DNA of 33,941 nt from an uncultured delta proteobacterium (GCA_903920005.1 CAIXKI010000187.1:1-33941), one strand, 5' to 3'; positions 1 to 7,777 are shown, counted from the stretch's first letter. Translations and numbers: made by a program. Notes: generated from the letters alone by a model not told the origin.

Positions 1-338
1 GTCTTAGATACGTACCAGGATCCGCCTTCCTTAAGGTGAGCAATAAAGAATACGACATCACCCCTGCGGTAAACGTCGAATCAAATGAGGATGACGCCCG
101 ATATCTTGTGTTCTATCTGCCTCAGAAAATCTTTCAGACCGGAAGCCAGGAGTACAATGGGCAACAAGGAACCCTCACTTTTCAATTAGTAGGCCGACAA
201 GAGGTTGAGGAAGGCCTTGTGGAAGTGGACCCCGATGTTGACGACCCTGCCATAGACAACTCTGTTGAGTTCGATCTCGCAAACCCTGAGTTCGTCGCTG
301 AAGATGAAGCACCGATATCGGTAGTGGTAGGTAAGTAG
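1..338 (+). CDS. C-terminal end of a DUF11-type repeat surface protein (5' partial)
   Basis: The reading frame is open to the left edge of the window, and the residues before the first possible start (GTG at 36) look like protein: LRYVPGSAFLKV. The phrase 'LxYVPGSA', followed by a hydrophobic 'YLVFYLPQ' strand, a 'GTLTFQLVG' strand and a final 'SVVVGK', is the usual signature of DUF11-type beta-sandwich repeats in secreted or cell-surface proteins. I therefore treat this as the last such domain of a longer protein starting outside the window, not as a 100-aa protein starting at 36, which has no convincing ribosome binding site. The protein ends about 110 residues into the window with an acidic tail region. 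There is no visible sortase motif or C-terminal membrane anchor. Its binding partner or role cannot be inferred from this fragment. Confidence 0.6.
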   Translation, partial: LRYVPGSAFLKVSNKEYDITPAVNVESNEDDARYLVFYLPQKIFQTGSQEYNGQQGTLTFQLVGRQEVEEGLVEVDPDVDDPAIDNSVEFDLANPEFVAEDEAPISVVVGK

Positions 339-438
339 GCCCCGCCGAATCGTACCCCTCCAGCTGGTGATTGCAGCCCTCCCCCGCTTCGACTAAGCTG
401 GCGGCACCCGTATACATTTAGCATTCCAAGAGACGGCC

Positions 439-1755
439 GTGGGACAGAACCGACAGATACTACTAGAGCACATCAGACAACCCGATCAGCACACACTGGC
501 AGGATATGAATCCCGCGGTGGGTACGAAGCGGTAAAGAAAGCGATCGCGATGGATCCACTAGCGGTTATTGAAGAGATGAAAAAGTCAGGGCTGCGCGGT
601 CGAGGCGGAGCAGGATTCTCGGCTGGCATGAAGTGGAGCTTCGTCCCCCGCAACTCCAACAAGCCAGTGTATATCGTGTGCAACGCGGATGAGAGCGAGC
701 CAGGGACATTCAAAGATCGTCTCCTTCTCGAAAAGAATCCTCACGCGGTTATCGAAGGGATGATGATCGCCGCCCTCGCGGTTCAAAGCCACTGGATGTG
801 TGTGTATATCCGGGGCGAATACGCGTATCCATACGCTCAACTCAAGCAAGCGGTAAACGATGCCTATGCCAAGGGATACCTCGGAAAAAACATCTTCGGA
901 ACGGAGTACTCCCTCGAACTCGTAGTTCACCGAGGGGCTGGAGCATACATCTGCGGCGAAGAGACAGGTCTTCTCGAGTCCCTTGAGGGCAAGAAGGGGC
1001 AACCCCGATTAAAGCCCCCATTCTTTCCCGCTACCATGGGCCTTTACCACTCGCCTACCGTGCTCAACAACGTAGAGACCTTCGCGTCAGTTCCTTGGAT
1101 CATTAAGAATGGCGCCGACGCGTACTCGGCCATCGGCACTGAAAAATCCAAAGGCACAAAACTCATGTCCGTCTCTGGTCATGTGAACAAGCCCGGCGTG
1201 TATGAGGTCGAGATGGGATACCCCTTCAAACGCTTCCTTGAGGAAGAGTGTGGAGGGATGCTCAACGGCCGAAAGCTAAAGGCCGTGGTTCCAGGCGGAT
1301 CGTCGATGCCGATTCTCACCGCGGAAGAGATCGAGGACGCGACCATAGATTATGAGTGCATGAACAAACTCGGCACCTACCTTGGCTCGGGTGGCGTCAT
1401 TGTTATGGACGAAACCGTGGACATGGTCGACGCGCTGCGAAACCTGACCCACTTCTACGCACACGAGTCTTGCGGACAGTGCACACCGTGCCGCGAAGGC
1501 GGACATTGGGTCGAAAAGATATTCAACCGCATGTATGACGGAGAAGGCTTACCAGGAGACCTGGAGCTACTAGACTCAATATGTAGTCAGATTGCCGGAC
1601 ACACCATCTGTATGCTTGGCGACTCGATCGTCATGCCGGTAAAGAGCTACACGACAAAGTTTAAAGACGAATTCCGCCAACGAATTGAGGAAGCTCTCGA
1701 AGGAAAGAAGGTCGAGCGGCAGGGACTCAACGCGAAATTCGAAAGCTCTCACTGA
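439..1755 (+). CDS. nuoF: NADH-quinone oxidoreductase subunit F (NuoF)
   Basis: This is the 51-kDa subunit of complex I, which binds NADH, FMN and the N3 iron-sulfur cluster on the cytoplasmic arm. The 438-aa length fits the family. Visible motifs are GLRGRGGAGF (residues 51-60, nucleotide/FMN loop), GAGAYICGEETG (166-177), the cluster motif SCGQCTPCREG with Cys345, Cys348 and Cys351, and the fourth ligand Cys391 in HTICMLGD. The start is GTG with AGAG about seven bases upstream. The gene is an orphan here: nuoE and nuoG, its usual neighbours, are absent on both sides. It is followed 11 bp later by a secreted phosphodiester-glycosidase-like gene, which may share its transcript. A hydrogenase or formate dehydrogenase flavin subunit is possible in principle, but those usually carry extra ferredoxin domains, absent here. 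Confidence 0.92.
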   Translation: MGQNRQILLEHIRQPDQHTLAGYESRGGYEAVKKAIAMDPLAVIEEMKKSGLRGRGGAGFSAGMKWSFVPRNSNKPVYIVCNADESEPGTFKDRLLLEKNPHAVIEGMMIAALAVQSHWMCVYIRGEYAYPYAQLKQAVNDAYAKGYLGKNIFGTEYSLELVVHRGAGAYICGEETGLLESLEGKKGQPRLKPPFFPATMGLYHSPTVLNNVETFASVPWIIKNGADAYSAIGTEKSKGTKLMSVSGHVNKPGVYEVEMGYPFKRFLEEECGGMLNGRKLKAVVPGGSSMPILTAEEIEDATIDYECMNKLGTYLGSGGVIVMDETVDMVDALRNLTHFYAHESCGQCTPCREGGHWVEKIFNRMYDGEGLPGDLELLDSICSQIAGHTICMLGDSIVMPVKSYTTKFKDEFRQRIEEALEGKKVERQGLNAKFESSH

Positions 1756-1766
1756 GGAGATACTCG

Positions 1767-2621
1767 ATGAAGTCGTGGAGCACTCCAGCACAACGACTCC
1801 TCATCAGCGCCGTATCGTGCGTCGCCATGCTGTGTCCCTTTCTGAGCCATGCGGAGGTATCCGTTGAGCAAGTAACCTGGGACAAGCTCGGCGCGGACCT
1901 GGAGCAGGCGAATTTTCGGATAAACGCGTCCGCGATAATCTCCTCGTCTATCGCGATCGTTCGCTCTGACATGAAGACTCATCGAATAGGTGTCATTCGG
2001 GCATCGGAATTCGGATGGAAGAGCGCGACAGTTCAGGCGTTGTGCAAAGCGAGCGGAGCCACCGCCTGCATTAACGCGAATTTTTTTGATGAGCAGGGGA
2101 AACCTCTCGGCCTCGTTATGAGCCGAGGGATCATTCACAATCGAATCCACAAAGGCGGAGGGCTTCTCACAGGCATTCTTTACGCATCCGCAAAACAGGT
2201 TGGAGTCGCGCATCGAGAAACGTTCAACCCTGCCGGAGTGGTCGAAGCAGTGCAAGCTGGACCACGACTTGTATCAGATGGAAAAGTAGTAGAAGGCCTC
2301 AAAGAATCCTCCCGCGCGTCGAACCTCTCTGGAATCTGCGTAGATTCCGAGCGTCGAGTATCCATCTTTCGTGTCACAACGGGGGTCTTTGGATGCTCAC
2401 TCCTTCAACTACAATCCCTACTCGCTAGCCCAGCTCTTGGGTGTGTAGAGGCCCTGAATTTCGACGGCGGTGGCTCTTCAGGTATGTATATCGCTGGAGA
2501 GATCTCGGGTCACGCAGGCGCGGTTCGAGAAGAGAACTTTCCTGGTTCCGACGAAGTCCCAATCGCGGTTGGACTCTTTCCCCTCGCCCCACCTCAGCGG
2601 CCCGAGAACGCCCCGAAGTAG
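1767..2621 (+). CDS. secreted phosphodiester glycosidase family protein (DUF2233/NAGPA-like)
   Basis: This is a 284-aa exported protein. Residues 1-29 form a signal peptide (MKSWS start, hydrophobic LLISAVSCVAMLCPF, AHA-like end at SHAE). The body carries the hallmarks of the NAGPA/DUF2233 fold: INANFFD (residues 102-108), AGPRLV, and NFDGGGSSGM (231-240), which is the family's most conserved stretch. Family members remove sugars from phosphodiester-linked glycans or act on cell-wall material; the substrate here is unknown. An excellent ribosome binding site (GAGGAG, about eight bases before ATG) supports the start. The gene lies 11 bp after nuoF, and its stop codon shares a base with the GTG of a possible small downstream ORF. 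The export signal places the product outside the cytoplasmic membrane. Confidence 0.85.
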   Translation: MKSWSTPAQRLLISAVSCVAMLCPFLSHAEVSVEQVTWDKLGADLEQANFRINASAIISSSIAIVRSDMKTHRIGVIRASEFGWKSATVQALCKASGATACINANFFDEQGKPLGLVMSRGIIHNRIHKGGGLLTGILYASAKQVGVAHRETFNPAGVVEAVQAGPRLVSDGKVVEGLKESSRASNLSGICVDSERRVSIFRVTTGVFGCSLLQLQSLLASPALGCVEALNFDGGGSSGMYIAGEISGHAGAVREENFPGSDEVPIAVGLFPLAPPQRPENAPK

Positions 2622-2824
2622 TGTTACGCGCCGGCTCTCCAACCTCAGAACTCCACACCCTACTATTACTCGTAAATTCGAATAGATATATCGACCAAAC
2701 TGACCTCGTGAGAAGTTTGCAGATTGACACTACCGATGAGCTCACTGTACCGTTACTTAAAGATGCTTGTAGTTACTTAACGCATTACGAGTTGTATTCG
2801 GCTGTTCAGGGGCCTCACGGATGA
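2621..2824 (+). CDS. possible small ORF (67 aa), unknown function
   Basis: A GTG-initiated frame begins on the last base of the preceding stop codon and ends in an ATGA overlap with the next gene. The tail reads like protein (TDLVRSLQIDTTDELTVPLL, then a KDACSYLTHYELY segment), with no low-complexity sequence. Against it: no clear ribosome binding site, and local base composition more AT-rich than the flanking genes. A TTGACA hexamer at 2724-2729 with a poor TGTACC box about 16 bp later could equally make this stretch the promoter region of the HTH gene. No family recognised. The ATGA junction is the main reason for listing it. Confidence 0.3.
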   Translation: MLRAGSPTSELHTLLLLVNSNRYIDQTDLVRSLQIDTTDELTVPLLKDACSYLTHYELYSAVQGPHG

Positions 2825-3333
2825 CTGTTCACATTTTAGATCGAGAGTTTACGGCTAAACAGGTTCAAGAGATATTGCGAACCCTGACAGGCGGAAACGA
2901 AAAGATCGGCCTTGCGCTCCTCAATTACTACGCTCGAACGAACCTCGTTCCGACCACCGGCAAGTCCAAGAGTCGCGGTCGTCCCAAGTACTCCTATCCC
3001 GATCTTATCCTCCTCTGCTGGCTCTTCCGCATGAAGCGCGAGGGGCTTCCGGTTAATCGATTCCGCCGTGGTATCGACTACCTCAGAAAACGACTTCCGA
3101 AACTTCACAAGAATCCAAGCGACATGGTTCTCCTGACTGACAGTAAGCAGCTTTTTATTAAGCATCGCATACAAGACAAGGGAGAGATCGCCGAGGTACT
3201 CACCGGCAAGAAAGCCGGTCAGTACGTGTGGGCATACGCGATCGGTTCGCTCATAGAGGAAGTCGATAAGATTGTGAATGAGCTCAAAGACTCCCCAGAA
3301 GAGACCGACACGGCGGGTAAAGTTGCCGCATAA
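2821..3333 (+). CDS. MerR-type helix-turn-helix protein
   Basis: This 170-aa protein probably binds DNA. Residues about 27-90 resemble a MerR-family N-terminal domain: a helix with ALLNYYARTNLVP, a basic wing-like linker GKSKSRGRPKYSYPDL, then a second helical pair CWLFRMKREGLPVNRFRRGI. In MerR proteins the aromatic 'YYARTNLVP' plus '(Y/F)xxxDLxxLxxLxxLRxxGxxL' arrangement forms the winged helix, and both halves are present. The C-terminal region (about 110-170) lacks the long dimerisation coiled coil and cysteines of metal-sensing members, so the signal it responds to is unknown. AGGGG eight bases before ATG supports the start. It overlaps the possible small ORF upstream by four bases and precedes the DUF5989 gene. 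Confidence 0.6.
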   Translation: MTVHILDREFTAKQVQEILRTLTGGNEKIGLALLNYYARTNLVPTTGKSKSRGRPKYSYPDLILLCWLFRMKREGLPVNRFRRGIDYLRKRLPKLHKNPSDMVLLTDSKQLFIKHRIQDKGEIAEVLTGKKAGQYVWAYAIGSLIEEVDKIVNELKDSPEETDTAGKVAA

Positions 3334-3440
3334 GGGATCGGAGCGGACAGCCCCCTCGCCTCAACACACATCCAAGAGCACACGCGTTGTCTGCTAGTGA
3401 GAAATGGTGTTAAGTACGGCTTGTTATAACGGAGCATCTC

Positions 3441-3599
3441 ATGAGCAGAGCAGGCACAATTAAACAGATTTTTGACCTTATTTTGGAACGAAAAGCGTGG
3501 TGGCTTGTGCCGATGGTCGTTGTATTCCTCCTCGTAGGACTACTCATCGTAGCAACACAAGGCTCCGCCCTCTCCCCGTTCATCTACGCTCTCTTCTAA
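3441..3599 (+). CDS. DUF5989 family small membrane protein (52 aa)
   Basis: This short gene encodes a basic/aromatic N-terminal amphipathic stretch (LILERKAWWLVP), one transmembrane helix (MVVVFLLVGLLIVAT) and the ending QGSALSPFIYALF. That architecture, with the 'QGSxxxPFIYxLF' terminus, is the DUF5989 (SxtN-associated) pattern. A GGAG ribosome binding site six bases before ATG supports the start, and an extended -10-like TGTTATAAC lies at 3422-3430. Family members often sit next to carbamoyltransferase and SxtJ-type membrane genes; none is seen here, so this is an orphan copy. Its TAA stop falls in the A-run that is the U-tract of the terminator serving the convergent gene. Function unknown; single-pass inner-membrane location inferred. 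Confidence 0.75.
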   Translation: MSRAGTIKQIFDLILERKAWWLVPMVVVFLLVGLLIVATQGSALSPFIYALF

Positions 3600-3627
3600 A
3601 AAAAAAGCGCCGACTATGTCGGCGCTT
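3598..3627 (-). terminator. Rho-independent terminator for the minus-strand gene at 3650-4177
   Basis: On the minus strand a perfect 10-bp stem (AAGCGCCGAC / GTCGGCGCTT on the plus strand, three-base loop) is followed by nine consecutive T residues. The hairpin is at 3605-3627 and the T-run is the complement of A3598-3606. On the plus strand the stem is followed by only TT, so it is a much weaker terminator for the convergent DUF5989 gene. Confidence 0.88.
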
Positions 3628-3649
3628 AAGTCAACCTAAGCTCACCGTA

Positions 3650-4177
3650 TCACTGCGGTGGGCACTCGGTTGCGCTAGTAGGAGGCGGCCTCTTCGACGG
3701 CCTTCCACGTGGCTTTTTAACAACACCAACACGCTGCTCATCCTTTAGCCTCCGAATCTCGTGAGGGAGCCTCCATCCACCCGGCTTCGGCTGGTCATCG
3801 TCACTAAACAAAAGCTGATTGGAGCGCTCGTAATCGAGGAGAGAATCAACGAAGTTTATGGTGGCGCGCGTCGCGTACTCTGACACGAAAAACTTTATAG
3901 ACCGATACGAGTGAGCCACCGCTCGACGGATATCTCGATCTACCGGAAACATGTTGTCGCCATTCTGTTCAAAAGCTTGCCGAAATCGAAAGGCTAGCTC
4001 CTCAACTGTCGTCAGATCCTCCCATTCCATGACCTCGATAGCTCGATGTGCTCGGGTCCTTTTTCCCTCTCTGAGCACAATAAAACGCGCGACAAAGGCG
4101 GTACGGCGCGCACGAATGATAGCCCGATCTACCTCCTGGGTAGATGAGAAATGAGTCTCAAGAACTTCCGTTTTCAT
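3650..4177 (-). CDS. hypothetical protein with AT-hook-like C-terminal tail
   Basis: This 175-aa cytoplasmic protein is not one I recognise. The N-terminal half is rich in arginine and predicted helix (TQEVDRAIIRARRTAFVARF, then EELAFRFRQAFEQNG). The middle contains a conserved-looking aromatic/charged segment (SYRSIKFFVSEYA). The C-terminus is basic and proline-rich: KKPRGRPSKRPPP includes PRGRPSK, close to the AT-hook core (R-G-R-P), which binds the minor groove of AT-rich DNA. That hints at nucleic-acid binding but is short enough to be chance. No signal peptide or membrane helix. The ATG at 4177 has only a weak upstream GTGGTG. The strong terminator just downstream supports a real, singly transcribed gene. 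Confidence 0.6.
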   Translation of the reverse strand: MKTEVLETHFSSTQEVDRAIIRARRTAFVARFIVLREGKRTRAHRAIEVMEWEDLTTVEELAFRFRQAFEQNGDNMFPVDRDIRRAVAHSYRSIKFFVSEYATRATINFVDSLLDYERSNQLLFSDDDQPKPGGWRLPHEIRRLKDEQRVGVVKKPRGRPSKRPPPTSATECPPQ

Positions 4178-4417
4178 TTTGACACCACTACTGAACTACA
4201 AGAACTACACGTGAACAGAGATGAACCACTGAGAGAACTTCCTTGCTCATGACTAATTTCGGAACGCTGGTTTGGATTCTTGAGGTCATTTTTAATACCG
4301 CTACGACTTTCAACTAAATCAGTCACTTAGGCAGACATCAAATCCCCTACACCCCATCATTCGTCCTCGAGGCCACCCTTTCGTGACAGGTTGGCCGAAG
4401 TTTGGTGTAATCCGGCT

Positions 4418-5557
4418 ATGCATCCAGTTGTTCGCTTCCTGCGCGAATTTAAAACCAAACATCTCGGGGTCTTAATCGACGACCTTAGCGCCTCAAGGGC
4501 CGCCCTGGTGGCGCCCATCGAGCAAATCTCTGCTGACGGAGTCAATCGGATCCTCTCGCTCTCGGGCGGGCTCACTCTTGTGGCGCTTTCGCCAGAACGA
4601 GCCAACACGTTTATGCTCTCGTCGATGGCTCGGCCAACAACAACACTCGATCACAAGCTAGCATCCTCCAGTTTGCCTCACTTTGTATCAGTTGAAGCCC
4701 GCGAAGGTATAACCACCGGCATTAGCGCGGCAGACAGAGCGCGAACGCTCAACATTCTCGGGGCGCAAGTCCCTCAACCAAGAGCATTGGTGAAGCCTGG
4801 TCACATATTTCCTGTCGCCACTCGTGAAGGCGGAGTTCTTGTAAAAACCGAAATTCCAGAGGGTGCTCTAGATATAGCGCGTCTTGCTGAGTTCACCGAC
4901 GCGGCGCTGTACGTGGATCTACTCGACGAGCACGGGGACCTGATAGATGCCGATGCCGCTCAACGCTTGGCGGAGAGAGAACACTTACCAGTAATCACCC
5001 TTTCTCAGCTAATCAGCTATCGCCTTGCGCACGAGAGTCTCGTGGTCAGAGTCGCGGACGCTGCCCTTCCAACGACATTGGCGGGCGACGTTCGCGCTAT
5101 CGTCTACCGATCGTCCATTAGCGATATTGAGCATGTCGCTCTCGTAAAGGGTGACGTTCGTGCCGCAGAGACAGTTCTCGTTCGTGTACAAGCAGAACAT
5201 ACCGTTGCCGATGTTTTCGGTGGCGCATCTCCCGCGTCTCGCGCCCATCTCCAGAATTCGCTCGCCGCGATAGGGCAACGTGGATGCGGAGTACTTCTGT
5301 ACCTTAGACGTCCGTTCTTGGACTCAAAGAATTCAAACACGCAACAACTTCGCGAAGAGGCGACACAGCCAAAAAACGCGGCGATGATGCGAGAGTACGG
5401 CGTGGGCGCTCAAATATTGAGAGACCTCGGCATCACAAACGTGGAGCTCCTCTCTGGAACTCACCGCTCTCTTGAAGGACTCTCAAGTTTCGGCATCTCC
5501 GTAGTCCTCCAACATCCGATTCCAACCCTCCTACCATCTCCAGGACACACCGTATGA
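4418..5557 (+). CDS. degenerate RibBA homologue (DHBP synthase-like plus GTP cyclohydrolase II-like domains)
   Basis: This 379-aa protein has the two-domain order of RibBA, which makes both riboflavin precursors. The DHBP synthase half (1-210) keeps the fold motifs FVSVEAREGITTGISAADRA (about 89-108), KPGHIFPVATREGGVL (126-141) and LSQLISYR, but the acidic metal/substrate loop after D21-D22 is replaced (DDLSASRAAL), the family HTEA is EIPE (145-148), and the usual E of 'CEI' is D. The cyclohydrolase half keeps VLVRV (243-247), DVFGG, GVLLYLRR and EYGVGAQILRDLG, but its three zinc cysteines are gone (HTVADVFGGASPASR, 251-265), as are the GRGIGL loop and TNNP motif (now SGTH). I infer that both activities are lost and that it is regulatory or binding. 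ATG 4418 is preferred over in-frame TTG 4391 because homology starts there. It overlaps the next gene by ATGA. Confidence 0.8.
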   Translation: MHPVVRFLREFKTKHLGVLIDDLSASRAALVAPIEQISADGVNRILSLSGGLTLVALSPERANTFMLSSMARPTTTLDHKLASSSLPHFVSVEAREGITTGISAADRARTLNILGAQVPQPRALVKPGHIFPVATREGGVLVKTEIPEGALDIARLAEFTDAALYVDLLDEHGDLIDADAAQRLAEREHLPVITLSQLISYRLAHESLVVRVADAALPTTLAGDVRAIVYRSSISDIEHVALVKGDVRAAETVLVRVQAEHTVADVFGGASPASRAHLQNSLAAIGQRGCGVLLYLRRPFLDSKNSNTQQLREEATQPKNAAMMREYGVGAQILRDLGITNVELLSGTHRSLEGLSSFGISVVLQHPIPTLLPSPGHTV

Positions 5558-6822
5558 GTGACATCACCTTCGCAGACGTAGTTCATCAATCGGTTTCGTT
5601 TTCAAAAAGCGACCCAGCCGAAACCCTGCTACTGAATCTCATCGACACGCCGTGGTTTCAGAGACTCCGGGACATCAGCCAAACCGCGAATACGAGACTT
5701 GTATACATGTTCTCGGAACACTCTCGGTTCGGTCACTGCCTAGGAGTCGCCTATCTCGCGAAACTCGCGCTTGCCAAACTCTCAAGGGATTTTCCCGACG
5801 ATGTGGCCCAGTATCGTTCCGCAATTTTGGTAGCGGCATTAGTACACGACATCGGGCACCTCGCCCCAGGCTCACATACCGCATTCAAAACCTGGTTCCC
5901 GGATCAGCCCGATTCTCACGAAGAGCTGGCGGAGATCGTTCTCACGCAAGACCAGGAGATCTCCGCGCTCCTTCACAACTTCTCCCCAACGTTGCAGAGC
6001 ACCGTGCTCTCTATCCTCAGAGAGGACGCGGATGTTCCCCCGTGGACGTGGCAGATCATCTCAGGCGGAGGGTGGAACGTGGATCGCGGCAACTGGTCGA
6101 CCGTTGATAGCGTTCTCGCGGGAGTGAGCTACGGCAAATATAATATCCCCGCTCTTGTAGACTCCATACGTATCACCTCGGACAAACAACTAGCGCTCAT
6201 GGAGAACCGTCTTGACGCGATGCTTCACTTCATGGTGTCGAGACACGCCATGTATCGCCAGGTATATCAACACCGAGTTCTTCTTGCCGCCGATATGCTC
6301 AACAAGGCGGTCGTACAACGCGCTCGAGATATCGGGTCAGAGCTCCCGTTCGCTGATTCTGTTATGCAGTCCGCTCTCGCCGCGAAAAGCGCGAGCGACC
6401 TAACGCTCAGTACGATGTTCGAGATGCGGGAGTCGTGGTGGCGCTACCATCTTTCACGATGGGCCACCTCATCCGACTCCATTTTACGAGATCTGAGCCT
6501 CCGAATCCTCAATCGACGACTCTTCAAGACCGTTCGAGTCAGCGATACATCACACAGAGATTCCCTGATAAAGGAGGCCACACACGCCTTAGAGGCTGCA
6601 GGACTAGATCCCCGATATTATCTGCACGAGATTTCAACCGCGGATGTTCATGCCGGAGATTCTCGCCAATCGATGCTTGTACAGCTCGACAACGGGGGTG
6701 TTATCACGCTGAGCGAAGCTGATCCCCTTATCAAATCGATGGCCTCTGAATCAAAGCTATCGAAACGCTCGTGGCTGGCTCTTCCCGCTGAAGGAAAATC
6801 GAAGCTCGCGAATTTTCGATAA
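5554..6822 (+). CDS. HD-domain phosphohydrolase-like protein (SAMHD1/COG1078 type)
   Basis: This 422-aa cytoplasmic protein resembles the SAMHD1/COG1078 branch of HD hydrolases, which act mainly on dNTPs. It has LIDTPWFQRLRDISQ (about 29-43), the first metal histidine H61 in EHSRFGHCLG, and the HD pair H98-D99 in LVHDIGHLAPG. The family's fourth-ligand segment, normally like 'hDVDRxDYLxRD', is here WNVDRGNWSTVD (174-185): the ligand Asp appears to be Asn175, and DY/RD become NW/VD. Catalysis may be weakened or altered; this is my by-eye alignment. The C-terminal 200 residues are helical and not recognised. Start and stop overlap the RibBA-like gene by four bases, and ctaA starts four bases after its stop, so the three are probably cotranscribed. 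Confidence 0.8.
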   Translation: MSDITFADVVHQSVSFSKSDPAETLLLNLIDTPWFQRLRDISQTANTRLVYMFSEHSRFGHCLGVAYLAKLALAKLSRDFPDDVAQYRSAILVAALVHDIGHLAPGSHTAFKTWFPDQPDSHEELAEIVLTQDQEISALLHNFSPTLQSTVLSILREDADVPPWTWQIISGGGWNVDRGNWSTVDSVLAGVSYGKYNIPALVDSIRITSDKQLALMENRLDAMLHFMVSRHAMYRQVYQHRVLLAADMLNKAVVQRARDIGSELPFADSVMQSALAAKSASDLTLSTMFEMRESWWRYHLSRWATSSDSILRDLSLRILNRRLFKTVRVSDTSHRDSLIKEATHALEAAGLDPRYYLHEISTADVHAGDSRQSMLVQLDNGGVITLSEADPLIKSMASESKLSKRSWLALPAEGKSKLANFR

Positions 6823-6826
6823 TACT

Positions 6827-7777
6827 ATGAACAATCCAAACTCGTCGCTCCTCACGCGTAGCTACCGCTTCTCTTGGGGGGTCGTATTGTACACTGTCCT
6901 TGTCATCGCCTGGGGAGCCTGGGTTCGGCTCTCAGGATCGGGAGCTGGATGTGGAGATGATTGGCCTCGCTGTAATGGAGCGGTTCTGCCGACAGCGGCC
7001 TCAGTACAAACCATGATCGAATACTCTCATCGTATTTCGACGGCGGTGTACGGGATCTTGATACTCATTCAGGTCCTTCTCGCACATAAGAGTTACGCGA
7101 AAGGAAGTCGCTGCCGATTCTGGGCCTGGTTGACCCTCCTCTTCACTATAACCGAAGCTCTTATCGGACGGTCCTTAGTCAAACAGGGGCTCGTGAATCA
7201 GAGCACAGATCTCTCGCGGCTTGTGGTGATGCCACTTCATCTTATCAACACCTCGATGCTCCTCTTGTCATGCGTGATGACCGCGGAGAGCTTCAAATTC
7301 GGAGACCGAAGAGCTTTACATCTCTCCCCTCAGGTGAAACGTCGCATCGGAGTTGTCGTGGCGGTGCTGGCGGTGATTGTAACATCGGGAGCGATTGCGG
7401 CGCTCGGTTCTCACCTTGATCCATCCACGTCACTCATCGCAGGATTCTCAAAAGACATGGCCTCAGAATCTCATCTGGCGGTGCGGCTACGTGTCATACA
7501 TCCGATGCTCGCCCTAGCCGCGGCCGGAGCCCTTATCGTTGCTCTCAGTTCAGGCATGTCCCGCGCGTTACCCATCGCCCATCGATGGATTCGCCTTTTT
7601 TCGGTGACGTTCTTCGTAACGATCGGCATCGGCGTTGTGACGCTCAGCCTCCTCTCTCCGCTCTGGCTTAAGGTGACGCACCTGGCAATGGCGAACATCC
7701 TAGTGATCGTCGCATCGTTGTGCGTCTTTCATACGGTATGTCCTGAAGACGCGCCCGCAAAAGGGAGTGAAAAATAA
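6827..7777 (+). CDS. ctaA: heme A synthase (CtaA/COX15 family)
   Basis: This 316-aa inner-membrane protein oxidises the C8 methyl of heme O to a formyl group, giving heme A for aa3-type cytochrome oxidases. It has about eight hydrophobic segments in two similar halves. The family motif WVRLSGSGAGCGDDWPRC holds a cysteine pair, Cys42 and Cys49, as in the Bacillus-type enzymes that form an extracytoplasmic disulfide. All four heme-ligand histidines appear in their expected places: H68 (EYSHRIST), H138 (MPLHLIN), H225 (IHPMLA) and H285 (KVTHLAM). ctaB and the oxidase subunit genes are not in the window. It sits four bases after the HD gene, an unusual neighbour for heme synthesis. Confidence 0.9.
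   Translation: MNNPNSSLLTRSYRFSWGVVLYTVLVIAWGAWVRLSGSGAGCGDDWPRCNGAVLPTAASVQTMIEYSHRISTAVYGILILIQVLLAHKSYAKGSRCRFWAWLTLLFTITEALIGRSLVKQGLVNQSTDLSRLVVMPLHLINTSMLLLSCVMTAESFKFGDRRALHLSPQVKRRIGVVVAVLAVIVTSGAIAALGSHLDPSTSLIAGFSKDMASESHLAVRLRVIHPMLALAAAGALIVALSSGMSRALPIAHRWIRLFSVTFFVTIGIGVVTLSLLSPLWLKVTHLAMANILVIVASLCVFHTVCPEDAPAKGSEK

Noticed and set aside
175-424. Two overlapping minus-strand ORFs of 80 aa each
   Set aside because: They lie mostly antisense to the DUF11-type C-terminus and the short gap after it, have odd composition and no ribosome binding site.
4178-4417. FMN riboswitch upstream of the RibBA-like gene
   Set aside because: None of the conserved RFN-element blocks could be recognised, and the downstream gene appears catalytically dead, so flavin feedback is not expected.
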